From Nitrospirales bacterium (lineage in GTDB: Bacteria; Nitrospirota; Nitrospiria; Nitrospirales; UBA8639), in the NCBI GenBank assembly GCA_012270585.1, contig JAAXIB010000078.1, positions 1-58,444 on the forward strand: a stretch of 58,444 bases of DNA, read 5' to 3'. A model generated the notes under the pieces. It was not told where the DNA came from and made no database searches. It saw only the letters and a program-made list of their open reading frames with translations. The position numbers were made by a program, and so were the translations under genes. Numbering within the stretch: the first letter of the stretch is position 1; each line of letters begins with the position of its first letter. Below, piece after piece: positions 51,689 through 58,444 of this stretch.

Positions 51689-51760
51689 ACTTCCCCCTTG
51701 AGGGGGAGTCGGAGAGCCAAGGGCGCTGCCCGTGCCCGCGGGCGAACCGATGGAGGGTAG
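51689..51760. repeat. Palindromic repeat, family D
   Basis: CTTCCCCCTTGAGGGGGAGT CGGAGAGCCAAGGGCGCTGC, then CGAACCGATGGAGGGTAG. A further CTCCCCCTCAAGGGGGGAGT hairpin lies at about 51910-51930. The remaining 51761-51962 has an open frame (51790-52050) that I do not trust. Confidence 0.7.
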
Positions 51761-51962
51761 AGGTGAGTGGGTAAAGCCTTTCTCATGGCGTGGCCATGCG
51801 CTACAATGCGCCATTCCAGTTCCCGGAGTCCAAGATGATGGCACGAAAACCGAAGAAACCTGTAGAGGCCTCGGCAACAAAGTCCGCTGAAAGAGAGTCG
51901 TCAGCCATCACTCCCCCTCAAGGGGGGAGTGATCTTAGGACAGGCAGGACAACCACGGGGGC

Positions 51963-52490
51963 CTACTTTCCAACGGGGTTGTCCTGGAATCGGTCGAGGT
52001 GTTGGCAGAGCATTTCTGCGACCTTGTTCAGATCGAAGGGCCAGGCGTAGGTCAGGGTTACGTCGGGATGTTTCCGGCGGAGTTCGGCCATTTCCTCGGG
52101 AATTTCATATTCCGAGTGCGAGCCGCCCGGGGTGAACATGGTGGAGATCACGGTAATGTCGTTGGCTCCGTCGGCGATCTGTTGTTCAATGGCTTCGCCG
52201 AGCGTGGGGGTGCAAAACTCGTTATAGGCCGTGGAAAACCGCGCGCCGTGCAGGAGGGGCTTGAGGCGGGTGGCCAACAATTCAAGCCCGGCCTGATAGG
52301 GGTCGGTTTCCGGGGTTCGGGGCCACCGCCGGATTTTTTGGTCGAGTTCATATTCTTCGTGGGACATCGGAACGCCCGCGGCGCGTCGTTGAGCTTCCAG
52401 CCGCTTGAGTTTCGTGACCAGTTCCCCTGGGTAATCTTTGGGAATACCCCCATGCCCGACGAGCACCACACCTTTTGTTGAATCACTCAT
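51963..52490 (-). CDS. CbiX-like sirohydrochlorin chelatase
   Basis: 175 aa. His13 in VVLVGHGG and His125 in FTPGGSHSEYEIP are the usual metal/substrate histidines of single-domain CbiX/SirB chelatases. The middle carries an inserted segment (MSHEEYELDQKIRRWPRTPE). It would insert Co or Fe into sirohydrochlorin for cobalamin or sirohaem; neighbours do not decide which. Confidence 0.82.
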   Translation of the reverse strand: MSDSTKGVVLVGHGGIPKDYPGELVTKLKRLEAQRRAAGVPMSHEEYELDQKIRRWPRTPETDPYQAGLELLATRLKPLLHGARFSTAYNEFCTPTLGEAIEQQIADGANDITVISTMFTPGGSHSEYEIPEEMAELRRKHPDVTLTYAWPFDLNKVAEMLCQHLDRFQDNPVGK

Positions 52491-52549
52491 GGTGATCTCT
52501 CCTTAATTGACGGACAACCACAGGGGATTGTCCCTGCATCATTGTCATT

Positions 52550-52578
52550 GTAGGGGACGGCCACCGTGCCGTCCCGGA
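52550..52578. repeat. Palindromic repeat, family F (reverse)
   Basis: GTAGGGGACGGCCACC then GTGCCGTCCCGG; reverse of 14756-14782. Confidence 0.6.
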
Positions 52579-52601
52579 TGGGTGACGCGGTGACAAAGAG
52601 A

Positions 52602-52643
52602 CTCCCCCTCACCCCAGCCCTCTCCCTCGGTGGGAAGAGGGAG
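52602..52643. repeat. Palindromic repeat, family A (reverse)
   Basis: CTCCCCCTCACCCCAGCCCT then CTCCCTCGGTGGGAAGAGGGAG. Families F and A are adjacent, as at 14691-14782. Confidence 0.75.
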
Positions 52644-52668
52644 CCAGAAAAGACAGTGGGTCCGAACG

Positions 52669-53664
52669 CTAAACATGGTTTTGCAACATGAGTTCTTTGG
52701 GATGAGGCGCAAGATACACCTGGTCCCTCAGGTACGGAACGTCCAGCACCCGGACGTAGTGCCTGATCAAGGTGACGGGGACGCTCAGCGGTACAAACCC
52801 GTTCTGATAATCATTCATCACCTCGTGAAGTTCTCCCCGCGCCGCGGAGCTGCCCTTGAAATGACCGGCCAGGTGTTGAAGCACGTTCACGTGGTTGCGA
52901 ATGGTCGTCTTGACGGCCAGGGCCTCCATAAACAGTTGGCCGTAGGCCCGGGCCAGCTCTCGATCGGAGCACTGGTTGGCATTGGCGACCAATCGACCGA
53001 GTTCCCGGTAATGGCGCTGGCTGTGGGCCAATAAGAGATATTTGTGGGCCGTATGAAACGCCACCAGCCGCCCACGGGTGGGGCGTGCGTTAAGCACTTG
53101 CCAACGGTGATAGCCGAACACGCGTTCGATAAAGTTTTCCCGAAGACCTTGATCCCGCAGTCGACCTTCTTCCTCGATGGGAGTCAGGAGAAACGTGCGT
53201 TGGAACGCATCGGCAAACAGTCCTTTCCCCGTCCCCAAAAGACGGCCGTCGCGGGTATACACTCGAACGCGCCAGGTCCCGCAACTGGGAGAATCCTTTT
53301 TGAACACGTATCCGGACAGGTTCAACGCTTGTAAGTCGCGCAAGCGTTGTTTGGCGTAACGGCGCATCCGCTCGGTGTGATCCTGACGGGAACGCACCGT
53401 GATCAGGCGCGGTTCAGCCACGTCATCGACCAAACGCATGGATTCTCTGGGCGTGCCGAATCCGGCTTCCACTTCGGGACACACCGGCACCCATTCCACG
53501 TGTTGCCCAAGCACGTCCACCAGAAAATGCTCCCGTTTATGGCCGCCGTCGTACCGGACGGGTTCACCCAACAGGCAGCGGCTGATACCCAACCGCACGG
53601 GAAGATCCGACGCGGGGCGTGGTTTTGCGGGGGGCGGGGGCTTGGGCGTGACGCGGGACGGCAT
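52669..53664 (-). CDS. DUF523 (TudS-like) plus DUF1722 protein
   Basis: 331 aa. After a Pro-rich leader, the DUF523 domain (about residues 22-165) shows ISRCLLGEPVRYDGGHKR, VPVCPEVEAGFGTPRESM and FKKDSPSCGT, with three conserved cysteines (Cys30, Cys62, Cys128). In TudS such cysteines bind a [4Fe-4S] cluster for thiouracil desulfuration. The DUF1722 domain follows (VAFHTAHKYLLLAHSQRHYR, NVLQHLAGHFKGSSA, LIRHYVRVLDVPYLRDQVYL). This fused architecture is common. A sulfur-salvage role is inferred. Confidence 0.85.
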   Translation of the reverse strand: MPSRVTPKPPPPAKPRPASDLPVRLGISRCLLGEPVRYDGGHKREHFLVDVLGQHVEWVPVCPEVEAGFGTPRESMRLVDDVAEPRLITVRSRQDHTERMRRYAKQRLRDLQALNLSGYVFKKDSPSCGTWRVRVYTRDGRLLGTGKGLFADAFQRTFLLTPIEEEGRLRDQGLRENFIERVFGYHRWQVLNARPTRGRLVAFHTAHKYLLLAHSQRHYRELGRLVANANQCSDRELARAYGQLFMEALAVKTTIRNHVNVLQHLAGHFKGSSAARGELHEVMNDYQNGFVPLSVPVTLIRHYVRVLDVPYLRDQVYLAPHPKELMLQNHV

Positions 53665-53674
53665 GAAAGGTTCC

Positions 53675-54151
53675 TCAGATCCGTTGTTCCTCTTCGGTCA
53701 ACTGCGCCTCGCTGGCGCGAATGATCGTCACTTCCTTCACGTCGGAAACGGTTTTGACGAGGAGCGTCACGGGCGTCCCGACCTCGCCCCGTATCATGGA
53801 CACGACTTCCCGGTACGTTCTGCCTTTGACTGACTGGCCATCCACGGCCAGAATTTCCTGCCCGTGCGTGAGCCCTGCTTTCACTGCCGGTCCCAGGGGA
53901 TGGGTAGCTCGGATAAACAAGCCGGCGGGATCGCCGATGCGTTCGGCAGTGAGGTGCAGCGCGACGCCGATGATGCCGGGCTGGGGCAGCATGGGGTCCG
54001 ACAGGTCACCGTGGGGATTGCCTGGTGGGGAATGCCCTTGCTGCGCGTGACCAGGCATCGGGGCCAGCAACAGGAGGGCAAACAAGACGGCAAGCAGAAA
54101 ACGGCTTTGGAAGGTCGCTTGCATCGATAACGTCGTTGCTGATGGTTGCAT
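53675..54151 (-). CDS. Secreted single-PDZ-domain protein
   Basis: 158 aa. Signal peptide (FLLAVLFALLLLAPMPGHAQ), a short Pro/Gly linker, then one PDZ domain (IIGVALHLTAERIGDPAGLF, RATHPLGPAVKAGLTHGQEI, LAVDGQSVKGRTYREVVSMI). No protease domain is attached. Likely periplasmic adaptor binding C-terminal peptides. It sits 10 bp upstream of the DUF523 gene in the same direction, and so may share its transcript. Confidence 0.8.
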   Translation of the reverse strand: MQPSATTLSMQATFQSRFLLAVLFALLLLAPMPGHAQQGHSPPGNPHGDLSDPMLPQPGIIGVALHLTAERIGDPAGLFIRATHPLGPAVKAGLTHGQEILAVDGQSVKGRTYREVVSMIRGEVGTPVTLLVKTVSDVKEVTIIRASEAQLTEEEQRI

Positions 54152-54169
54152 CCGTCTCCTCCTTCTTCG

Positions 54170-54634
54170 TTAAATCAATCCGATCAAACATAATCCCAGC
54201 ATGAGTACCACGCCGTTGAGCTGAACCGAGCGGCGATGCAGGGCATCCCGATCTTTGCGAATCGAGACAACGTTCACCCCGCGTTGCGCGGCGTCCTTGA
54301 GTTGGTCACTCAACGCATTGATGCGCGGGGTTAATGGAGAGCGACAGTAATTCTCGATTGCCAGGACGCCAAGCCAGAGCGTCGCGGCAATCAGATACGG
54401 CAGGCCGAACCCTTTGAGCAGACCGAGACTCGTTATGCTCGCCCACCCGGCGGTTGCCGCCGTCATGCCCAGTGCGTAGTAACGTGGAAAGAGCATGCGC
54501 ACCACGCGGGCAAAGGCATCAGGGTCCAGGGTTCGGGCCAGGATCGGCGCGGTGACGAACGACAGAAAAACGATTTTTCCGACCAACACGGCGACTGCCA
54601 ACAGATGGAGATAGGCTAGAATCTCGATCATCAT
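54170..54634 (-). CDS. DUF4149-like four-helix membrane protein
   Basis: 154 aa from the first of two ATGs at 54634. Four predicted transmembrane helices (LAYLHLLAVAVLVGKIVFLS, YYALGMTAATAGWASITSLG, YLIAATLWLGVLAIENYC, LNGVVLMLGLCLIGLI), with His in the first (YLHLLA). Pattern fits DUF4149/CopD-like proteins, compare 19759-20229. Function unknown. Confidence 0.65.
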   Translation of the reverse strand: MMIEILAYLHLLAVAVLVGKIVFLSFVTAPILARTLDPDAFARVVRMLFPRYYALGMTAATAGWASITSLGLLKGFGLPYLIAATLWLGVLAIENYCRSPLTPRINALSDQLKDAAQRGVNVVSIRKDRDALHRRSVQLNGVVLMLGLCLIGLI

Positions 54635-54800
54635 GTTATGAAGCGTACAGCCCCAGGATCCGTCGCGTTGCAGCCAGTACGGCGGCAAAGTCGGGCAATG
54701 GGCTTATCGGCACAATTTCACTATACCGCACGATGTTCCGTTCATCCACCACCACCGCGCTCAGTTTGTTATCCTATGTTCACTTATTCGTTGCCACTCC

Positions 54801-54862
54801 GTCATTCCCGACGATTGTCCCCGCGGTTTTTAGCGGTAATCTAGTCGGGAATCCAGTGTCTT
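54801..54862. repeat. Palindromic repeat, family B (expanded loop)
   Basis: GTCATTCCCGACGATTGTCC then CCGCGG...TCTAGTCGGGAATCCAGTGTCTT. The arms TCCCGAC/GTCGGGA are separated by a longer insert than in other copies. Confidence 0.6.
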
Positions 54863-54885
54863 TTCTTTTTCCTTCGTCTTTATCT

Positions 54886-54925
54886 GTCATCCCCGACATT
54901 TGTAATCGAGGATCCAGAGTCTTTG
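54886..54925. repeat. Palindromic repeat, family B
   Basis: GTCATCCCCGACATTTGTAA then TCGAGGATCCAGAGTCTTTG. Confidence 0.65.
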
Positions 54926-54930
54926 CTTTG

Positions 54931-54971
54931 TCCCCCCTCACCCCAGCCCTCTCCCACGATGGGGAGAGGGA
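54931..54971. repeat. Palindromic repeat, family A (reverse)
   Basis: CCCCCCTCACCCCAGCCCTC then TCCCACGATGGGGAGAGGGAG, followed by the GGGAATGACCAATTCGGGGT tail. Three repeats in tandem fill the 379-bp gap 54635-55013; no gene is seen there. Confidence 0.75.
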
Positions 54972-55013
54972 GAACCGGGAATGACCAATTCGGGGTCTTC
55001 ATACCAACGTCGA

Positions 55014-55940
55014 TCACTTGCCCGTTCCCAGGATCGCGGAAAGAGCCGATTCCAAGTCCGGATATTGGAAGGTAAATCCCAACTGTTGCGCCATGAGGGG
55101 ATTCACCGATTGCCCGTGAGTCATGAGCGTAGACAGTTCACCCAATCCGATTTGAAGAGTCCACGCCGGAACGGGAAGCCAGGACGGTTTTCCCAGGGTT
55201 CGCCCCAGTTGCAGACAAAATTCCTTCATCGTGACCGGATGGGGGGAAGCCGCATTGATCGCGCCGCTGTATGAAGGTTGTTCAAGAATGGCCGCGACGA
55301 GCCGTCCCAGATCCTCGACGTGGACCCAGCTCACGGGTTGAGTCCCCTTGCTGATGGGACCGCCGAGAAAGAGTTTGAAGGGAAGAAGCATTTTTTGCAG
55401 AGCGCCGCCGTCTTTCCCCAACACCATACTGATTCGCAGGCACGTGGTCCGAATACCGCAGGCCGTTGCCCTGAAGGCTTCACGTTCCCACTCCACGCAC
55501 AGGTCAGCCAAAAATCCGTTTTCCGGCCCCTGCATTTCATCGACGCTGTCGGAGGTCTCGAGTCCATAGAACCCGACGCCCGATGAATTGATGAAGATTT
55601 TGGGCCGAACGGGCGTGGTGAGACGGGACAAGGCCGTGACGATCGTCCGGGTGGTCTCGATCCGGCTGGCACGAAGAACGGTCTTGCGCGCCGGCGTCCA
55701 CCGGCGTTCCGCAACGGGAGCGCCCGCAAGGTTGATGACCGCGTCCTGTCCCTGAAAGGTGTGTTCCAGGGTCTGCCAATCCGACGGATCCCATTCCCGA
55801 ACGTGAACGTCGCCTCCGGCAACGGCGGAAGCCGTGCGCTGGTTTCGGGTCACAATGGTCACCGTGTGTCCGCCGCCGGCAAGAACCGGGGCAATGTTCC
55901 TTCCGATAAATCCTGTTCCTCCGACAATGACCACGTTCAT
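55014..55940 (-). CDS. NAD-dependent epimerase, TIGR01777/SDR39U1 type
   Basis: 308 aa from ATG at 55940. N-terminal Rossmann site VVIVGGTGFIGRNIAPVLAG, AVINLAGAPVAERRWTPARK, KIFINSSGVGFYG, and the C-terminal DUF1731-like GKPSWLPVPAWTLQIGLGE...MAQQLGFTFQYPDLESAL. Family members are extended SDRs (YfcH-like) of unknown substrate. The start overlaps the FGE-fold gene stop by 4 nt, so it is translated as part of that operon. Confidence 0.9.
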   Translation of the reverse strand: MNVVIVGGTGFIGRNIAPVLAGGGHTVTIVTRNQRTASAVAGGDVHVREWDPSDWQTLEHTFQGQDAVINLAGAPVAERRWTPARKTVLRASRIETTRTIVTALSRLTTPVRPKIFINSSGVGFYGLETSDSVDEMQGPENGFLADLCVEWEREAFRATACGIRTTCLRISMVLGKDGGALQKMLLPFKLFLGGPISKGTQPVSWVHVEDLGRLVAAILEQPSYSGAINAASPHPVTMKEFCLQLGRTLGKPSWLPVPAWTLQIGLGELSTLMTHGQSVNPLMAQQLGFTFQYPDLESALSAILGTGK

Positions 55941-56761
55941 CGTTGACCTCGTGCCTCCGGTTGAGGGGTTACGGTAACGTCCCTCGCACAACGGAAGCCG
56001 ATCCCATGGGTCTTCAGGGCAAACCCTCCTTTTCCACGGGCTACCGTACGAATGTCGGATTCGAAGCTGTGCCAGGATCCACCGCGTATCACTTTGAGCA
56101 ATCCGGTTTCAGGGCCCTTGGGGTTTTGATGCGGCGCGAGCTCGTAATAATCTTTCGCGTACCAGTCCTGGACCCACTCTCGCGCGTTGCCGGACATGTC
56201 GTGGACGCCGTAGGGAGAGGCTCCATCGGGTAACGATCCGACCGGCAACAGCGTTCGTGTTGCCATCCAATCACGATTGAAATTGACGTGACGGGGTGAG
56301 GGGGCCACGTCTCCCCACGGATATGGCCTCCCATCGGTGCCTCTTGCGGCTTTTTCCCATTCGGCTTCAGTCGGCAACCGTTTGCCGACCCACTGGCAAT
56401 AATCCGCGGCATCGTGCCACGTGACCTGCACCACGGGTAAGTTCTCAATACCTTTCACCTCGAATAAGGAATCCGTGCCGTACACGTTAAACGGTTCCTT
56501 ATGCCCCGTGGCTGCAATGAATTGGAGGTACTGTGCGTTGGTGACCTCATATTTATCGATCATGAAGGCGCCGAGATGGATCGTTCGACGAGGCCTCTCG
56601 TCGGTCCGCCCGGACTCCGTGCTGCTTCCTCGAATAAAACTTCCTTTTGCAATATTTATCATGGGAACGGGATCTCTTTCTCTGACGGGATGGGTTGCGA
56701 AAGCGGATCCGTTCCCCAACAGCATGCACATGGTGAGTGACGTAATCAATCGTGTGTTCAT
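55937..56761 (-). CDS. Secreted FGE-sulfatase-fold protein (non-canonical)
   Basis: 274 aa. Signal peptide (LITSLTMCMLLGNGSAFA), then an SUMF1/FGE domain: INIAKGSFIRGSS, MIDKYEVTNAQYLQFI, PVVQVTWHDAADYCQWVGKR, LPTEAEWEKAARG, NAREWVQDWYAKDYY, VIRGGSWHSFESDIRTVARG, GIGFRCARD. Formylglycine-generating enzyme needs a Cys pair in the GGSW region; here Ser/Asp occupy it. So it is probably not a sulfatase activator, but one of the many repurposed FGE-fold proteins. Confidence 0.85.
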   Translation of the reverse strand: MNTRLITSLTMCMLLGNGSAFATHPVRERDPVPMINIAKGSFIRGSSTESGRTDERPRRTIHLGAFMIDKYEVTNAQYLQFIAATGHKEPFNVYGTDSLFEVKGIENLPVVQVTWHDAADYCQWVGKRLPTEAEWEKAARGTDGRPYPWGDVAPSPRHVNFNRDWMATRTLLPVGSLPDGASPYGVHDMSGNAREWVQDWYAKDYYELAPHQNPKGPETGLLKVIRGGSWHSFESDIRTVARGKGGFALKTHGIGFRCARDVTVTPQPEARGQR

Positions 56762-57129
56762 GGTTTTCGCCTTCGACTGTTTTCTTTGATTTGCGTTGAA
56801 AGCTCCTCAATGCGTGTCGTGAGTGCGGAGACGGCACGTTTGTCGTTGCTCCGAGCGGCCTTTCGAGCATCGACTAACAGGAGTCGGGATGCATGCAAGG
56901 CTTGTTCGATCTTCGTCTGGATGGCCGGGGAGGCCAGGGTGCCTCCCAGTGCGGACTGGTGGAAGACCTCCCATGCCTCATTGACGTTCTTATCGGCCAG
57001 GTAGAGAGATTCTTGTATGGGATCCCGTGGATGAACATGGGGTCCCGTATGGCCGGCCCATACCGGACCCGTTCCCCAGGCGATAGCCCATGCCGCCAGC
57101 GTCAGGGTCAGGAAACAGAAGGTTTTCAT
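56758..57129 (-). CDS. Small secreted helical protein
   Basis: 123 aa. Signal peptide (MKTFCFLTLTLAAWAIAWGT...VWAG), a His-rich start after cleavage (HTGPHVHPRD), then a helical region (LYLADKNVNEAWEVFHQSAL, IEQALHASRLLLVDARKAAR, ALTTRIEELSTQI). It overlaps both neighbours by 4 nt. Family not recognised. The His cluster could bind metal. Confidence 0.7.
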   Translation of the reverse strand: MKTFCFLTLTLAAWAIAWGTGPVWAGHTGPHVHPRDPIQESLYLADKNVNEAWEVFHQSALGGTLASPAIQTKIEQALHASRLLLVDARKAARSNDKRAVSALTTRIEELSTQIKENSRRRKP

Positions 57130-58109
57130 GATTCGCCCTCTGAGGATCGGCCCTGTCCGAGTTCTATGTTGAGTTGCGTCCTGATGATTTTACGCGTTTG
57201 CCGATATTCCATGTTTTCGGGATCGCGTTGGATCGCCTGGTCAATGGATTGCAAGGCATCGTTCCATTGCTCTTTGCCCATGCTGACGAGGGCATGAATG
57301 AAATCATATTGCATCACGTCGCGAACGCCGTTATCCGCCGACAGGGCACATCGGAATCCAAGCCCCACCCCGTAGGAGTTGTTCTCCGGCTGATTCCAGA
57401 AACGGTGGCTGACGTGCAGGGACGTTTGGGGAGCCAGCCAGGAGCCACCTTTCAGGACCTTGACGGGACCCTGGTTGGCAAAGTTGTAGCCATCGGAAGG
57501 CCCTTGAGGATTGAGAGCCGGACTGACACGGAAATAGTTCGGGTCATACCAATCACTGACCCATTCAAAGACGTTTCCGGCCATATTGTAGACTCCAAAA
57601 TCACTCACACCTTCCGGGTAGGAATTCACGGGCATGGTTTTCCCTACGTTTTGGCCGTAGTTCGCCTTTGTGGGGTCGATGGTGTGTCCCCATGGGAAAT
57701 GGCTTCCCTCAGGTCCTTGGGCCGCGTGTTCCCATTCTGCTTCCGTGGGCAGTCGTTTACCCGTCCACTCACAGTAAGCATTCGCATCGTGCCAGTTCAC
57801 TCCAACGACGGGTTGGTCGGGTTTGTTCAAGCGTGGGTCGTCCCAGTAGGCCGGAGCCGGATGATCGGTTGCTTTCATGAAGTCCCGATATTTGCCGTTC
57901 GAAACCTCATATTTGTCGATGTAATACTCCTCGATCACGACCTGATGAGGCATTTCATCGCTGTGCTCCTTGCTGCCCATGGTGAATTCACCTTTTGGGA
58001 TCAGGACCATGTCCGTGGTGTCTGCGGCCAGTGTCGTAGACCACGAACTGAAGAGCAGGGTTAAAACCATAAAAACCCCATTGGTTGAGGTAAGAACAAG
58101 ATTGTTCAT
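57126..58109 (-). CDS. Secreted FGE-sulfatase-fold protein with C-terminal helical/TPR tail
   Basis: 327 aa. Signal peptide (VFMVLTLLFSSWSTTLAA), then FGE domain: MVLIPKGEFTMGSKEHSDEM, YIDKYEVSNGKYRDFMKAT, PVVGVNWHDANAYCEWTGKR, LPTEAEWEHAAQG, GNVFEWVSDWYDPNYF, VLKGGSWLAPQTSLHVSHRF, GLGFRCA. The catalytic Cys pair is absent. Residues about 270-320 form a TPR-like helical hairpin (HALVSMGKEQWNDALQSIDQ AIQRDPENMEYRQTRKI). First gene of a four-gene operon with 4-nt overlaps at each junction. Confidence 0.85.
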   Translation of the reverse strand: MNNLVLTSTNGVFMVLTLLFSSWSTTLAADTTDMVLIPKGEFTMGSKEHSDEMPHQVVIEEYYIDKYEVSNGKYRDFMKATDHPAPAYWDDPRLNKPDQPVVGVNWHDANAYCEWTGKRLPTEAEWEHAAQGPEGSHFPWGHTIDPTKANYGQNVGKTMPVNSYPEGVSDFGVYNMAGNVFEWVSDWYDPNYFRVSPALNPQGPSDGYNFANQGPVKVLKGGSWLAPQTSLHVSHRFWNQPENNSYGVGLGFRCALSADNGVRDVMQYDFIHALVSMGKEQWNDALQSIDQAIQRDPENMEYRQTRKIIRTQLNIELGQGRSSEGES

Positions 58110-58365
58110 GCTGTCTCTCCTTTTTTGAAGTTGTGCCGTGTTTCCACGTCGACGATTCAGAATTTTCCGTCTCTCTCGATGTTTATCAAATTACGTGCCA
58201 AATTTTGCGATGAGAATTTTCAGTTGTATTTCGAGAGGTTAGAGAAATTCACACCAAAGGCATTGGCATGCCGGCTCTCTTATGAGACAACAAGTTGTCT
58301 TATCATTTATAGATGAGACACTTTTCCACCGAGGTTTCCCCTTCTGCTATTTCTCAGGTAGTTAG

Positions 58366-58444
58366 CGGGAATCCAAGGTTCTATTCCAAGCGGGTCCGAA
58401 AAAATGGAGGAGCAGAAGAAAAAACTCTGGATCCCCGTCGGGGT
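58366..58444. repeat. Family B-like repeat sequence at the right edge
   Basis: GCGGGAATCCAAGGTTC at 58366-58382, then CTCTGGATCCCCGTCGGGGT at the very end, which looks like a second, reversed copy cut by the window boundary. The rest of 58110-58365 holds the FGE-operon upstream region; no clear promoter was chosen. Confidence 0.5.

Noticed and set aside
51790-52050. 86-aa open frame downstream of the zinc-ribbon gene
   Set aside because: Half of it is repeat sequence and the opposite strand of cbiX. The first part (MMARKPKKPVEASATKSAER) might be a real truncated peptide, but nothing supports it.
55937-58109. Active formylglycine-generating enzyme (sulfatase activator)
   Set aside because: The GGSW region of both proteins lacks the catalytic Cys pair, and no sulfatase gene is nearby.

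Overview
The window looks like chromosome from a Gram-negative, GC-rich bacterium, most likely Nitrospirota (a Nitrospira-like lineage). This is inference. It rests on a three-gene SdhA-SdhB-HdrB-like (SdhE-type) succinate dehydrogenase/fumarate reductase, a full cytochrome c maturation (System I, Ccm) cluster, several FGE-sulfatase-fold proteins, and an IspH/FabH/SMC/ThiC/NadA/IleS/LspA housekeeping backbone. No rRNA, tRNA or CRISPR array was recognised.

Layout. (1) 0-10.3 kb is an accessory defence region: a frameshifted IS transposase at the left edge, a decayed HigB-like remnant, an intact HigB/HigA-type toxin-antitoxin pair whose antitoxin carries an ImmA/IrrE-type metallopeptidase domain and overlaps the next gene by 4 nt, a type III-like Mod methyltransferase, an AbiJ-like abortive-infection gene, a small coiled-coil membrane protein and a type III-like Res helicase/nuclease. 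(2) 10.4-14.6 kb holds sdhA-sdhB-sdhE and a CBS-pair protein. (3) 14.9-17.3 kb is a second accessory patch: a DUF4143-type ATPase with an internal deletion, and a PaeR7I/XhoI-like restriction endonuclease interrupted by one in-frame amber codon next to its methyltransferase. (4) 17.4-20.2 kb carries a nucleotidyltransferase-like protein, a TPM-domain protein, LemA and a CopD-like membrane protein. (5) 20.3-29.8 kb is the ccm cluster (ccmA-B-C-OB/CcmD-E-F-G-H-I, minus strand) with a hicAB module inserted between ccmH and ccmI, followed by a TlpA-like thioredoxin and CcdA. (6) 29.8-44 kb is housekeeping: BamD-like, FabH, IspH, SMC, ferredoxin, Sfp-type PPTase, EamA, YgfZ, a pseudo-receiver, a TPR protein and Thi4. 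(7) 44-51.6 kb has thiC under a TPP riboswitch, nadA, ileS-lspA and a small zinc-ribbon protein. (8) 52-58 kb has CbiX, DUF523/DUF1722, PDZ, DUF4149 and a four-gene operon (two FGE-fold proteins, a small secreted protein and an epimerase) in which every junction is a 4-nt overlap.

A striking global property is the density of short imperfect palindromic repeats from at least seven families, in nearly every intergenic gap. Three copies lie inside reading frames: in mod, in res, and at the 3' end of ccmG. Together with decayed toxin-antitoxin, ATPase and restriction genes, this suggests a genome with active repeat spread and turnover of defence modules. The best candidates for new biology are the composite HigBA-Mod-AbiJ-Res locus, the OB-fold/CcmD-like fusion in the ccm operon, and the in-frame palindromic insertions.
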